NCBI GenBank assembly: GCA_033064195.1
Contig: JARBJD010000018.1
Span: forward strand, 310,001-374,000
DNA from: Blattamonas nauphoetae
Taxonomy: Eukaryota > Preaxostyla > Oxymonadida
Direction of reading: 5' to 3'
DNA: 64,000 bases
Numbering within the stretch: position 1 is the stretch's first letter; every line of letters starts with the position of its first letter. A model generated the notes under the pieces. The model worked only from the letters and a program-made list of their open reading frames with translations, was not told where the DNA came from and ran no database searches. The position numbers and the translations under genes are program-made. Of this stretch, positions 1-11,698 are shown piece after piece.

Positions 1-1690
1 GAATGGGGGGATAAGCGACTGAAATCGAGCAGAATCTTCACAGCATCTTTACAAATAGTGAGTATTTCACCACCCTCATAAATCAAGTCATTAATTTGCG
101 GACGATCATCCTGAATAGTTGATGCAGCTATCTTGATCCTACCGAGCATCACATCCAGTTAATAGTTGAGTGACGGAGACCCCAGAAGAGTCAATACCAT
201 TCTTCAAGATTTCACGGAGAAGCGATCGGAATGAAACCGCGGATTAACAATCCCCCCAACAGTTAAAGAAATCAGCGATGGACCATTTATTATCCGGCAA
301 GTAGTGATAAAACCCTTTTGAATTCCCCGATCGTCTTGATCCAAGCAGGGGTTCACAACTCGCAATGCCGTCAAGCGAGGCATCTAGTGGTCTTAACGTT
401 GCGCTAAACGGGTTGTGGACCGACCTAAACAATCTTCACAAGATTAGAACCGATAAATCAGCCCAAAATACGAACATCATCCTTCGCTTATTAAAGCCCC
501 CCTTCAGCTCGACAATCAGACTCGATTTGACGTTGAATGACAATATTGGAAACGTTTCGTTGAAACACCGTTTAAATGGGAGGTCGATATAGCTTCCTAG
601 TGAACCCCGGTTCAGCAAGATAAAATGTTCCAAACAACACACTTGTCATCTTCTCCGAAGAACCACAATTCATGAAAACGGCTGAGACTCCCTTTCCGAC
701 TGCGATTTCCATCCATTTTAATTGACACAGTCTAGATAGTCAACAACATCACAATTCCGTCATTAATTCTGGTTGTTATGTTGTCAAGAACCACACTGAG
801 AGATCACCAGACGACAGGAATGCTCAACATGTCCCGGATAAGCACTTCGTCGACAGGACCAGGATCACTACACGCAGTCTTGGAATCAAAGGCGGACAAA
901 CATTCTCCACCTTTCGATTCCACGCCCAGGGAGAGAGTGAAACAAGATACTATCTATCGGGAAAACTGTGGAAATCGCAATGTCAACAGAACCAGTTGTT
1001 TCACAGAAAAGATGTGATGATCACTACATAGCTGGTGTGATGGAGGGACACATTCACAGTGTTGGCGACTTGCCACATTTCAAGGCCATTCCGTTGCAGC
1101 AATAATTTGGGAAGAAGGACACAACGACAAGTACTCCCCACACGTTCAACGGACAGGGAAGGAGTCTCCATTGGAGGGGAGATTTGTTCACCGCCACTAA
1201 AGTCGTAGGGAGAAGACAAACTTTGAGCTGATTCGTTTGAAAGGATGACGATGTTCGGCATCATAGCGAGCGGACGCGTCATCGCGACAGATTTGGAACA
1301 AGAAAATGTCTGAACCAAGAGCTCCAGATATCAGAACTACCGTCCACTCTGTGCTTCTCCACAACCGTGCAGGCAGGTTGTTGCACTCTCATGACGAATC
1401 CACTTGCCATCTTAACGGTGAGGATCTCTGTTTGTTCCCGTTCGCGCTTCGCGCCTGTCGCAGCAGAAGTCTCTCCGCGTCATCATAGCGTCAAGACAAC
1501 TCAGCGGCCTGTGGCAGCCCTTTCGAAGGGAGTCACGGTCTCTCTAACGAGCATGGTCCAAAGAGTAAAACCCAAGACAATGGATGCCTTTTCTTTTCAG
1601 CTCATCTATCACTTGTTTTCTTTCTGTTCCTTTCAAGTCTCATTATCAGAGGGACCGAGGTTTGAACAGCACCTACTGGAAGGGCGGTGC
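1..1690. other. No supported gene (degenerate stretch)
   Basis: Both strands hold only short frames broken by frequent stops. A minus-strand frame at 1001-1318 has the serine- and threonine-rich make-up of the surface-protein family found later in the window, but I cannot match any domain, so I do not call it. No RNA gene was seen. Confidence 0.5.
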
Positions 1691-2030
1691 TTGTACCAAA
1701 CCGAGGTTCCTCTTGATGACCTGCTACCACAAGCCGCGAGGGGCAGGGGACAAGTTTACCAGTTCCCTTTGGAACTCTCTTTACAAAGACTTACAACAGT
1801 TTTTTGTTCCTCGTTGAGGATTTTCTGTTGCAAGCATATAAGTTTTTTGTTTCCTCTTTCGTCGCATTGCGACAGTCCCTTTCTTCATGGGCTCGCCCTG
1901 ATGATTGGAAAATGTAAGGTGACCAGAATCTTCTAGGTTTTGAAGTGTTCTTGTTCTCATTGGTCCTATTTGGACCGACCCCTTACTTCGGACCACTTCT
2001 CATTATCAGAGGAACCTCGGTTTGGTACAA
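1691..2030. repeat. Small insertion bounded by a 23-bp inverted repeat
   Basis: Positions 1691-1713 and 2008-2030 are perfect inverted copies of a 23-bp sequence starting TTGTACCAAACCGAGG. A looser direct copy of the right end lies at about 1640-1675. The right boundary falls within a few bases of the point where the family H fragment starts, so this may be the small element that cut that gene. No target duplication is visible, so the element call is tentative. Confidence 0.45.
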
Positions 2031-2032
2031 AC

Positions 2033-2722
2033 CACAACGACATCACACGACACACGTTACAAGCCATCGATAACATTGCCATTATTTATCCCCGGATGAA
2101 GAAAAGATTCATAACAGCGAATTTCGTGAGTCGGATGTTTGAAACAGTCGATTTTGCTTCTCTTCCTCTCTCCGAGTCCAGAACTCTTGTCTTCCTCACC
2201 AAATTCCTCGTCAACATGTTATTTCCCATTGGCAACGATGAAGAAGCAAGATTCGAACAATATCCGCTCATTCGTGTTTCTGTCTTCGAGCCGGCCAAAC
2301 AATTCATCACATTCATGTTCCACAATTCGGACAAACTCATTTTTGAGGAAGAAGATACAACTCGACTCGAGAATCGTCTCTGCTGGATCCACCGCAACAT
2401 CAAAAACATGGAACTTCGATCAGACGAACACAACGCCGACATTGTGTCCGAACTTGTGAAGTGGGAAATGCGAACGATGGTTGAGATGGAGAACGAAGAG
2501 CATTTCAAGATTGTCTTCCTGAGCATCGGAGGCAGAGCCTACGAATGGAATCGGGACAAACGAGATCGACAGAAGAGACGAGAAGTGCGTTTGAGAGAAG
2601 AAGGGTGGGACGATGTGTTCGAACTGCGAGTGGTAGGGATCGAGGTGGACACAGATCAGAACATTCACGATGCTGCGAAAGAATTCCGAAACGAGCAGAC
2701 CTTCAATTCGAACGAGCTCTGA
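2033..2722 (+). pseudogene. Family H helical protein, C-terminal fragment (copy 1)
   Basis: About 230 residues match the C-terminal part of the family H genes at 23533-25080 and 60424-62382. Shared blocks are VGRMF/VSRMF, DFASLPLSES, PIGDDEE-like, FEPAKQFI, HNSDKL, KNMELR and the closing EEGWDDVFELRVVGIEVD. The frame stays open upstream to 1940, but similarity starts only at about 2033, next to a small inverted-repeat element, so the first exons and most of exon 3 are missing. The frame ends in TGA at 2720-2722. The family looks all-helical, perhaps HEAT-like, and cytosolic (no signal peptide or membrane helix). Its function is unknown. Confidence 0.75.
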
Positions 2723-2739
2723 CGAAGGTTGGTCGTCTA

Positions 2740-2970
2740 TCGAACGCACATCCTTCACTTTTACACATGTTCACTGCTGCATCTTATCTGACCGAACCCT
2801 CCTCGCCTCACTCTCACTCATCCCTTCGTCACTTCTCATCTCTCCTCTTCGCGTTGGAACTGGCTGTGTCGTGATTGGAGTTGGTGGAGTGTCTGTCTGT
2901 CCCTTCCACTCATCCACCAAACTCAGATGAGCGAACATGGAGAGATGAACACCATACGATCGCTGTGTCA
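2740..2970. other. Duplicated 3' flank of family H copy 1
   Basis: This stretch matches 23290-23530 in inverted orientation, and in both places it follows the stop codon of a family H copy. The minus frame at 2771-2970 and the plus frame at 23317-23526 give similar peptides (shared MFAHLSLVDEW and GQTDTPPT). Gene and flank were therefore duplicated together. Whether the flank codes is unclear. Confidence 0.6.
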
Positions 2971-3858
2971 TCCTCCTTCGTCCTTCATCGGATCTCCTCC
3001 TCTTTCGTCCTTCATCGGATCTCCTCCTCTTTCGTCCTTCATCGGATCTCCTCCTCTTTCGTCCTTCATCGGATCTCCTCCTCTTTCGTCCTTCATCGGA
3101 TCTCCTCCTCTTTCGTCCTTCATCGGATGTCCTCCTCTTTCGTCCTTCATCGGATGTCCTCCTCTTTCGTCCTTCATCGGATCTCCTCCTCTTTCGTCCT
3201 TCATCGGATCTCCTCCTCTTTCGTCCTTCATCGGATCTCCTCCTCTTTCGTCCTTCATCGGATCTCCTCCTCTTTCGTCCTTCATCGGATCTCCTCCTCT
3301 TTCGTCCTTCATCGGATGTCCTCCTCTTTCGTCCTTCATCGGATGTCCTCCTCTTTCGTCCTTCATCGGATGTCCTCCTCTTTCGTCCTTCATCGGATGT
3401 CCTCCTCTTTCGTCCTTCATCGGATCTCCTCCTCTTTCGTCCTTCATCGGATGTCCTCCTCTTTCGTCCTTCATCGGATCTCCTCCTCTTTTGTCCTTCA
3501 TCGGATCTCCTCCTCTTTCATCCTTCATCGGATGTCCTCCTCTTTCGTCCTTCATCGGATCTCCTCCTCTTTCGTCCTACATCGGATCTCCTCCTCTTTC
3601 GTCCTTCATCGGATCTCCTCCTCTTTCGTCCTTCATCGGATCTCCTCCTCTTTCGTCCTTCATCGGATCTCCTCCTCTTTCGTCCTTCATCGGATGTCCT
3701 CCTCTTTCGTCCTTCATCGGATGTCCTCCTCTTTCGTCCTTCATCGGATCTCCTCCTCTTTCGTCCTTCATCGGATGTCCTCCTCTTTCGTCCTTCATCG
3801 GATCTCCTCCTCTTTCGTCCTTCATCGGATGTCCTCCTCTTTCGTCCTTCATCGGATG
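2971..3858. repeat. 27-bp minisatellite, about 33 units
   Basis: The 27-bp unit, with core TTCGTCCTTCATCGGAT, is repeated head to tail for 888 bp with few changes. The main variant is GGATCTCC against GGATGTCC. Because 27 is a multiple of three and the unit lacks stops, long frames stay open by chance on both strands (nine-residue repeats SSFVLHRIS, SSFIGSPPL and MKDERGGDP). I see no reason to call any of them a gene. The duplicated locus at about 23290 has single-copy sequence at the matching point. Confidence 0.95.
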
Positions 3859-4055
3859 TTCCTGCTTACCGACTGGATATTGCACATATTAACGACACAC
3901 TCCAGAAAGTGGTGCATTTCGAAGTTGGTCTCTGTCGTTCTTCGACCACTCAAATGCTCCTCCCAAAAATCCTGTCATGAACAGCTGTTCTCCAAAACAA
4001 CCCAATCCTTGATCAAAGAAAAAATCAATGTTTGGGTCCCCAAGTCTCATTGAAA

Positions 4056-5152
4056 ATGCTCTTCCTCCTCGCTCTTCTTGCTGCTTCCAACTTCCGCACC
4101 CCAAACGATCCGGATCATCCGCCTCAAGATGGAGTGATCGGTGACACTGACGTCTCGCCAAAACTGCCACTCTCGTTTTCGAGTTTGGTCACGCTGGAGA
4201 TGTTCTCAGACGCAACACTTTGACCATCCCATTCACCCCTGCCATCAACCCCAACAATGCCATTGTCATCAAATTCACTGTCCCTGACACTCATGATGAG
4301 ACTCAGACACATCTCGACATTCTCATCACAAGCCTCGGTGAGGAAGGCGACCTGCAGTGGGACACTTTATACAACCTCAGTGATTATGGGAACGACGCTG
4401 CTCCGTCGAAAGGAGGACCCACAAATGTGTCTGTCAAGCTCGACTCTCCTCCGCCTCTCATCGTCTCTTTCGTCCTCCACGGCTTGACACACTACACTGT
4501 CACCTGCAGCCTGCCCACTCCCACAGAGACCGACCTTGTCCTGTCTGTCGAGTTCTCCGACGTCTTCGCCAGTCCACGAACGACGATCGTCGCCCCAATC
4601 GCTGCTGGCTCCACATCGTTCAGCACAGACATCGAGCTGTCGAGTGAGTACACGAAAGGCAAGTTCCGAAGAGGAGTCCCGCACGACATCGTGTGCACGG
4701 GATTCACTTGCCATCCGAGCAGATTCACGCCCTTCGACACGTCCGGCCTGGTTGGTTCAACGAAGCTCAACAGAGCTCACAAGTCGAGGCCGAACGGAGC
4801 GAAGGATGTGGTTGTGCTGACATTGCTGCACGAACTGCTCCCCGCCACTCTCCCCGACGACGCCACCAACACCCTCACGCTCGCCTTGTTCACACCCGAC
4901 GACGATGTCGCTTCCACGCCCTTCAAACTCGACAGGGGCAACAAGTTCAAGTGGACACCCGCTCCTGGCTCGCTCGCTGTGGAGTACGTGATCGATGTCT
5001 GCAGGATCTCGGCCAAGAGCGAAGTGTTTTTGTTTCTGACCATCACACCCGACCTCGTCTTCACCAACCAACTGATCGCCTACGAGGAGCGTGGAAGGAG
5101 TGGGTCGTCTGTGATTGCTGCCCTCTTCGTAGTTCCTGCTCTCATCTTCTGA
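4056..5152 (+). CDS. Secreted protein with GPI-type C-terminus
   Basis: The ATG at 4056 starts a short hydrophobic leader (MLFLLALLAAS), typical of a signal peptide. The mature part runs to 5152 and ends in a small-residue plus hydrophobic tail (GSSVIAALFVVPALIF) right before the stop, as in GPI-anchored proteins. The middle is rich in beta-prone, Thr- and Asp-containing stretches. Leader and mature part lie in two different frames that meet at about 4160-4190, so there is either a tiny intron or a frameshift; 27 bp with GT and AG ends at 4185-4211 would not restore the frame. The coding part is richer in GC than its neighbours. A surface role is inferred; I do not recognise the family. Confidence 0.6.
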
Positions 5153-5324
5153 CAAGTCGGAGGAAGAATGAACAGTTCTCGCTGAACGAGTCTTAATTCG
5201 TCGATTCTTCAAACCAACTTTCGAATCAAGACTCCATTTCTTCATTTTTTCCTCAATTTTGAGATTGTTTGTGAGTGAGTGTCATTGGTCGAAGAGGGAC
5301 AATCGAGGAGATTGTGGAGACCGC

Positions 5325-6258
5325 TCATACATCCATCCATCTAAGTGTGTTTTTCCTCATTTCATTATTTCTCGTCATTTGCGAGAAAATTTTTGAAAAC
5401 TTGGGACAGCAAGCCCCCGTACCACTTATAAAAAACTTTCGTCAGGTGGATAATTAGTTGTGAATGAGCATCATTCGGTGGTTGATGACTTGTTTTGGTG
5501 CCTCAAGAGGTAATACCGCACTTTTTTTCTCTGTTCATTTTCTCACTCTCTAGTCATTGTATTAAGCGATCGGTGGCTTTATTCTGAATAAAAAGGAACA
5601 ATATGTTGAAAGTTTCTAATAGAAATTAGTTTTGTTACCTAGATCTAATTTTCACCACTTTTTTTGATCTATGATCCATCCGAAAAAAATCACAGATTTA
5701 TGCAGTTAGAGTCCTCCTCATTCACAAAGTTGTCAAAACAATTGAGATACTTCGTTTCTCCGAGCTGGGGTACGCTCCCAAGTTTTCAAAAATTTTCTCA
5801 CATTTCAGGTTTATTCTGAAATCATTCAAGAATGGCTTCTCTTTGTGAAAGAAGCTCTCCCAACGATTCTCTCGTCCATTTCGAACATCGACACTCTCAT
5901 CGCTTCTCTTCCCTCCGACTCTTCTCCAACCACTCCATGAAATACTGGAGTTGACACACAAATGATTGAACCTCTGAAAGAACTTCGATTTGAATTTGAC
6001 GTGTTTGTGCATGCTGGATGGAAATTCTTCGCCTGTGTAACATTAACTATCACAGATCCCCACAAATCTTCCTTCCAAACAAACGTCCTTGATGATCCAT
6101 CCTTCCCTGACCTCATTCTCAACACTCTCAGACTCAACCACAAAGCCGTCAGACGAAAAACCATCGCGACCATCGCAAACATCGTTGTTGAGTATCCATC
6201 GATGAGTGAACTGTTCATGACAGCCCATCTTGTTCGGCCGATGTTTGAAAGCCTCTAG
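5325..6258 (+). pseudogene. Family H fragment (copy 2), split by a MITE
   Basis: Bases 5325-5380 and 5801-6258 match the middle of family H exon 3 (compare 24540-24600 and 23990-24540). Recognisable blocks are VYSEII, LFVKEALPTIL, ISNIDTL, HKSSFQT, VLDDPSFPDLILN and FMTAHLVRPMFE. A 420-bp insertion sits inside the coding match, an in-frame TGA follows SSPTTP at about 5938, and the frame stops at 6258 soon after MFESL. The N-terminal exons and the C-terminal third are absent. This is a dead fragment. Confidence 0.8.
5381..5800. mobile_element. 420-bp MITE-like element in family H copy 2
   Basis: The ends are inverted copies of GAGAAAATTTTTGAAAACTT. CATTT stands directly on both sides (5376-5380 and 5801-5805), a likely 5-bp target duplication. 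The intact paralogue at about 24545-24560 reads straight through this point (CTCGTCATTTCAGG), giving an empty site. The inside is AT-rich and has no coding frame, as expected of a small non-autonomous DNA transposon. Confidence 0.75.
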
Positions 6259-6352
6259 GAGCTCTAAAATCAATCTTACATCGTTCTAAGGACTGTTGTG
6301 TATCTTCTCTTCCTTTTTAATGCAGGTTTAGGCGATATGTTAATGGTTGTTC

Positions 6353-8101
6353 ATGAACGGAACGATGATCACTCAGAAGATTAAAAGTGTGGGCCACTTG
6401 ATCCATCAATTGATCTTGTTCGAGATGAATACTGAACAAAAATCACAGATCCAGACTCTAATCACCGCTTTTAAAGCGTACTCAACCAAATTTATTCCCA
6501 GAAAACCGGTGCATGATGCTGCTGTCATCGAGAAGATCACTCAAACATCAATTGGTCTTCTCTCATGTCTCCAATCTGCCCCACATGCTTATGAGATTGT
6601 TAAACCAGCTTTTGTAACATCCTTCCTCGTTCTTTATGTGTCTGGCATTGATTCACTGAAAGAAACACTCGTCTCGATTCTTGCCTCGCTCATGAGAATC
6701 TCTTCAGACGATGTGCACTTTCTCCTTCACATCTGTGATCCTGCACCTCCTTATGCATCAGACAAGATTCCATATGGTTGCGCTGAAACATTTCCAACTG
6801 TCGGAAAGACTCTCGCGCAATCTCTTGAGGAGCTCGTCGATTCAGAATCTCATTTTTCTATCTACTCCGTCAGAGACTTTATTGTCCCATTTTCATCCCT
6901 CTATCTCATGTCCACCATTCTTAACTTCGTATCCACTCTCCCGAACGATTCACCTCTCCGATACTCTCTTGTTCTCTTTCTCCGACACTTTGGAACTCAC
7001 CACACCATTCTCACACATTTCGAACTCATCACAGACGACTCAAAACGCAGCTTATTCTTATCACTCAATTTTCGACGCCTTCTGATCAATCTGACACAAT
7101 TCCTCTCTGACGAAGACACATCGTCTGTTATCCAGGGCATTCAGTCATATCATGGAGGTTTTAATCGGGACTACAGTGATTTTCTGCAGAATTATGTTCA
7201 TGAGGAGGTCAAAACCCTTCTTCCCGACTCGCTTCGTCCATCCCCCCTTCGGATCAAGGCCGTCCGTCCATTTCTGCGCACTCTCACCAAAACTGTGTCG
7301 TACCACTTCCACCGTGGTCATACGGACATGTGGTTCGTCTACGAGCCTCGATATCTCAACGAAGCCTTCAACGACCTCATCGTTGATTTTGCCGAGCAGG
7401 AAAAGCCATCGACCATCTCAAAGATCAGATTGAATTGTTTTCCGAACACGATGCTGCTATCATGGAGATATGAACCGAAACTGTTGTCTTTCATGCTTCG
7501 TTGTGAATCTCCGAAGGATCTGGAATTCTGCTTCTCGATGCTTTCCAAACATTCGAGAAGATTCGGATTTTCCACAATACGACTCGGTGAATTTCAGAGT
7601 CTTATTGAGATCGGCACTCATTTGATTCGCTCACGAGAATCATCGAAAGTTCCCAAAACGATCCTTCGTTCACTCATGCATTGTGTTTACTGGGATTGCT
7701 TCGACATGTCAACTCTGCTTCCCACCCTCCTTCCTCTTGTTGCCGAAATCCTCGAACTGTTCAAGAAGCGAGGAAAAGGGACTGTTCTTTCATCATTTCT
7801 GGAGCACGTTGCACTTGTTGGAATCTCACAGCTTGAGAAGGACACGCTGGACGAGGATCGAATCAGGTTCGCCACATCCACATATCTGCGACTCTCCTTC
7901 GCCATCCCAACACTTCGGGGACTTCAATGCATCATGGACCGCTTTGCTTTCTGTTTGGCAGGCAGAGACTCTCAGCGTCCAAATGCGAGACGAGTCCTCA
8001 TTTCCCGCATTCTGGTTGAGGAAGGATGCGAAGATCTCTTCGCTTCAACGAGTCTGAAAACAAAGAGCCCACTCCACTTCACTGCAGTCATGAACCACTG
8101 A
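6353..8101 (+). CDS. Unrecognised 582-residue helical protein
   Basis: A clean frame runs from ATG 6353 to TGA 8099-8101. It has no signal peptide and no obvious membrane segment. The sequence is rich in Leu, Ser, Phe and Arg with regular hydrophobic spacing, suggesting an alpha-solenoid (ARM/HEAT-like) fold. This is an inference from pattern; no motif is recognised. A possible 3' splice site (TTTTTAATGCAG) sits just upstream at about 6320, so a short first exon may be missed and the true start may lie further 5'. It follows the dead family H copy 2 but shows no clear similarity to that family. Even codon use and the long open frame support a real gene. Confidence 0.7.
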   Translation: MNGTMITQKIKSVGHLIHQLILFEMNTEQKSQIQTLITAFKAYSTKFIPRKPVHDAAVIEKITQTSIGLLSCLQSAPHAYEIVKPAFVTSFLVLYVSGIDSLKETLVSILASLMRISSDDVHFLLHICDPAPPYASDKIPYGCAETFPTVGKTLAQSLEELVDSESHFSIYSVRDFIVPFSSLYLMSTILNFVSTLPNDSPLRYSLVLFLRHFGTHHTILTHFELITDDSKRSLFLSLNFRRLLINLTQFLSDEDTSSVIQGIQSYHGGFNRDYSDFLQNYVHEEVKTLLPDSLRPSPLRIKAVRPFLRTLTKTVSYHFHRGHTDMWFVYEPRYLNEAFNDLIVDFAEQEKPSTISKIRLNCFPNTMLLSWRYEPKLLSFMLRCESPKDLEFCFSMLSKHSRRFGFSTIRLGEFQSLIEIGTHLIRSRESSKVPKTILRSLMHCVYWDCFDMSTLLPTLLPLVAEILELFKKRGKGTVLSSFLEHVALVGISQLEKDTLDEDRIRFATSTYLRLSFAIPTLRGLQCIMDRFAFCLAGRDSQRPNARRVLISRILVEEGCEDLFASTSLKTKSPLHFTAVMNH

Positions 8102-8569
8102 ATCCCACCTTTCGTTGATCACTGAAAGCACGAACTGTGTTTTCCATCGTGAATGTGCCGCTTGAGGAAGAGCTCTTGAATCAATTTTGGTTTTTGGATT
8201 TCCAAAACGCTCAGCATGTTTGAGAAGACTTGTCAGATTGTCCGTGGGAGTGATTCTCTCTTCATTTTCTGATTTCCATTCTTTGATTCACTTCACAAAC
8301 GAAAGATGATCCGAAAAGGGTTGGGAATGAATGTCTGAGTTGGGTTGGCTCGTCAGAGACGACTCGACATGGGCTCACCACAACCGGACGGGCGAACTCC
8401 AAAATGAGTCAAGCAAAGAAGGAAGTGGCAGCTTCAGTGAACTCCATCAAACATGAGCACACCTAAATAATAATTAGTTTTTGACTGAGAACGTGAAGCT
8501 TCTGTCAAACCATCTCGATCCACCAAATAATGGTTGGATCCGATTTGCTCGAAATTCCTCCATTGAAAG
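8102..8569. other. Intergenic spacer
   Basis: There is no coding frame or RNA gene here. The spacer separates the end of the 582-residue gene from the start of the surface-receptor gene and probably holds the promoter of the latter. I see no clear core promoter motif. Confidence 0.5.
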
Positions 8570-11500
8570 ATGAATATCTTTAATTTTCTTGTCTTCACCA
8601 TCGTACTCACCATAGCTTCAGGTGGGAAGGAAACAGAAAGTAGATCCCTCCCCCTCTTCCTGGACGAGCAACTCCAACAATCACACTGCAAGACTCGGAA
8701 TGGAAATGATATTCTTCAACTTCCCAATGGCATCTTCTCTTCATGTAGATACCCAGTGATTTCAAGGACGTTGACTCTGGAAGGAATGAAGACAGAACTC
8801 CATATCTCTGCTGAACAGAACGCTCTCGAAATTGAAACAGAAAATGGAATTGATTCATCCAGTGCTGATGAGGATTGGCAGCTGTCGATCTTCAGGATTC
8901 GAAATTCGACAGTTTCACTGACATCACTTTGCCTTAACAGCGAAGGACGCTCGTCTCTGATTGCGTCAGTTTCATCGTCATTTGTGACAGTGTCGGAGAG
9001 TGATATTCGCTCAAACGGGATGAACTCTCCGTTTGTGATGCTGACCGGGATGGCAGATGGAAAATCACGTGAAATAGACAGTTCTCTGGATATCTGGAAC
9101 TGTCGTCACATTTCGTCGTCCCTCACTTCCCTAGTACCTCTTGTTGACTTCTCTCGCCAATCCCGACGACCAGCCAACAGTGGCGAGCCATGGATGAATG
9201 TTGAAGAAACCAAATTTGTTGAAGAAATATCGATCTCTGCGTCTGATCTTTCAATCTGTGATTGTTGCTTGACATTTGGGACTGGCCCTCTGATTGGTTT
9301 TGGAAGTGGGAGGGAGATGAGAGAACTGGGTGGGGAAGAGGTGGTGTCGCGTTTGAAGGTGTCAACGCATCTGATTTCGAGTTGTGTGAGGAACACGACG
9401 AGCAATAGAGTTGATGTGAAAGAGTGTGAACTGTTCGGGATGGAATTGACTCAGGTTGTGACTGGCAGCCGAGTCTGTTCTTGCACGAACCATCTTTATG
9501 GAACAGCGTGTGTGGACATGAATGCGAACGTGATGGGAAGTCTTCTGAGTCTGAACTCTTCGTTCTCGTCGTGCTTGACCGAAACTCCCACCCATCTCAG
9601 CCAACACTTCCAAACCACCCAACAACTCTCCCAATCAGCCTCCTTCAAACTGTGCACATTCAAAGACTGCACCTCATCAAATGGCGGTGCGATCTTTCTC
9701 CAACAGTCTGGCTCCCTTCTCGTCGAGGAGTGTTCGTTCAAGACGTGTCGAACCACTGGTCCATCCAATCATGCTGGAGCCATCTTTTTTAATACTTCGA
9801 CTGGAGACACTTTTATCGCAAACTCGTCGTCGTTCGTTGGCTGCAGTGCAACAACAGGTGGGTCACTCCTTCTCAATGCAACTTCGTCGACATTGATCAA
9901 CTGTGTTTTCATCAACTCCACATCACTGGGGTGGGGAGGGAGCGTCTTTTTGTCGTCATGGGACGCTGTCTCGACATCTTCCTCGATCACAAATTGTCTC
10001 TTTGAGAAAAGCAGGACAACAGCTACCGACCCTTCATCCTTCAGCGGAGGTGCTCTGTACTTCGTCAGAGCATCAACCATCCACCTCATTTTTGTCAATT
10101 TTCGGGGAAATAAGGCAACCCAAAATCCTGGCAATGACATCATGTTTGCCTTAACAACTCCTTTGATGACATCTGAAACGATTGTTGAATGTTCGTCAAC
10201 TTCTGCCTCTCCTCGACTGATAGTGTATGAAGAAGCATCAGGCACAGATGACCATCTTCCAAATCCAACAACAACTGTCACACATGATTCGTGTGATGCG
10301 ATTGCAATTGATTCAAACACTGCCAAATTCACTCTGAAGATGAGCAAGACGATCACAGGAACAGTTCTGGTGCTGATTGACAATTCTGGTGGGACAAGAT
10401 CACCAACAGGCGACCAGGCACCGAACATTGGACGAGTCCTCTCTTTCTCATTCGACAATTCTGACTCCAGTTCGTGTCGTGTTTCACTTGGCGAGAGAGC
10501 CCTTGTCCAAACTCCCCTCTACGATTATTCCGTCATCACGACGTCGTTTGTTGGAAGTGTCATTCTCTCAGCCAACTTTGCGATGGATCCAAACGAGAAG
10601 AATGCATTGATCACCATTTCTGGTTATGGAATCCCGTCTGGCATCATCCATGTCACTCTCTCCGACAACACCGTCCTCGACTTTGAGTTTCGACCAAACC
10701 AGACAACCTCCGCAGTGCTGACTGTCCCTCTGACTGAGAATTCGCCAAAGTTGAGATTCGGAGAGACTTACAAAATCGTCAGTGCTCGATCGCAAACACT
10801 GCCAACCCACCGCATCACCTTGCCTTTTCTCATCGAATTTATCGTCCCCAATCCGCCTCGTCTGACAACACTCAAAGAACCAGAATATGACTCAGCACTG
10901 AAGACAGTCCACATCGGCCTGGAAGGAGTGGATCTGGAAGGGACTCACACAGTGACACTGTCAGTGAATGGAACAGAGACAGTGACGATTGATGTTGTGT
11001 TCAGTTCGTCGAAAGGACAACTTGGAGGAATCCTGTTTGACACCGAAACACCATCGAATGTGAACATGTCATACAACACTCGATATGAGATCGTTGGAAT
11101 AAAGACAAATGAAGTCATTGTGTTGTGTTTGGGAAACCTTTCTTTCAAGACGATTGCTGAGCCAACTCGTCTTTTGACGATGACAGTGAAAAGAAATGAT
11201 GAAGTGAAGAAGACTGTGACAATGGAGATGACAGGACGAGTGTTGGATCCAAAGTCGGCATACCACGTTGGGCTGAGCATTTCTGGGACTCTGAAGCACA
11301 CTGTTTCCATGACCTTCAACAGCTCTTCAGGATTGTGGGAAGGATCAGCGTTATTGTATCCATCAAAGTCGGCAGAGCTGGAATATGGACAGACATATGA
11401 GGTGAGCTCGTTCCAGAAAGGAGGCAACACAACTGAGCTGTTGTTCGAAGCAAACTCGATCGAAATGATTCCCGAGTCGCAACGACTGGTGAAGGTGAAA

Positions 11501-11698
11501 GCAATCAATGCAGATGGACTGAACTCGACGACTCTCACTCTCTCCACTCTCGCGCTGACAAACGGAGCAGAATACACACTCGAACTGAAAGGCACACCTC
11601 TTGAGTCGTCAACCAATTCTGCTCACGTGGTTCCTTTGTCCTTCACAGCCACTTCGCAGCCAACGCACTCCTTGACTCTCTCGCTGTATCCGATTGAT
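8570..11698 (+). pseudogene. Surface receptor gene, part 1: signal peptide, beta-helix, beta-sandwich repeats
   Basis: The ATG at 8570 opens a signal peptide (MNIFNFLVFTIVLTIASG). Residues about 50-560 look like a right-handed beta-helix: short repeats with GGAIF, GAIFF, GGSLLL, GGSVFL and GGALYF at roughly residues 370-500, each followed by Asn- and Cys-rich turns (CSFKTC, NCVFINS, NCLFEKS). From about residue 650, units of roughly 100 residues repeat with the pattern LEYGQTYEV / LRFGETYKI, then a PxRL linker, suggesting extracellular beta-sandwich domains. The gene is cut at 11698 by a transposon and resumes at 12763. With parts 2 and 3 it was one receptor-like gene of well over 2000 codons. 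Similar modular proteins with a C-terminal pseudokinase appear at 41207-50800. Confidence 0.8.

Noticed and set aside
1940-2032. N-terminal extension of the family H fragment upstream of 2033
   Set aside because: The open frame continues, but similarity to the other copies begins only at about 2033, next to an inverted repeat.
2875-4053. Long repetitive frames of 102 to 392 codons over the minisatellite, on both strands
   Set aside because: They are open only because the 27-bp unit has no stop in those frames; there is no start context, domain or non-repeat coding support.
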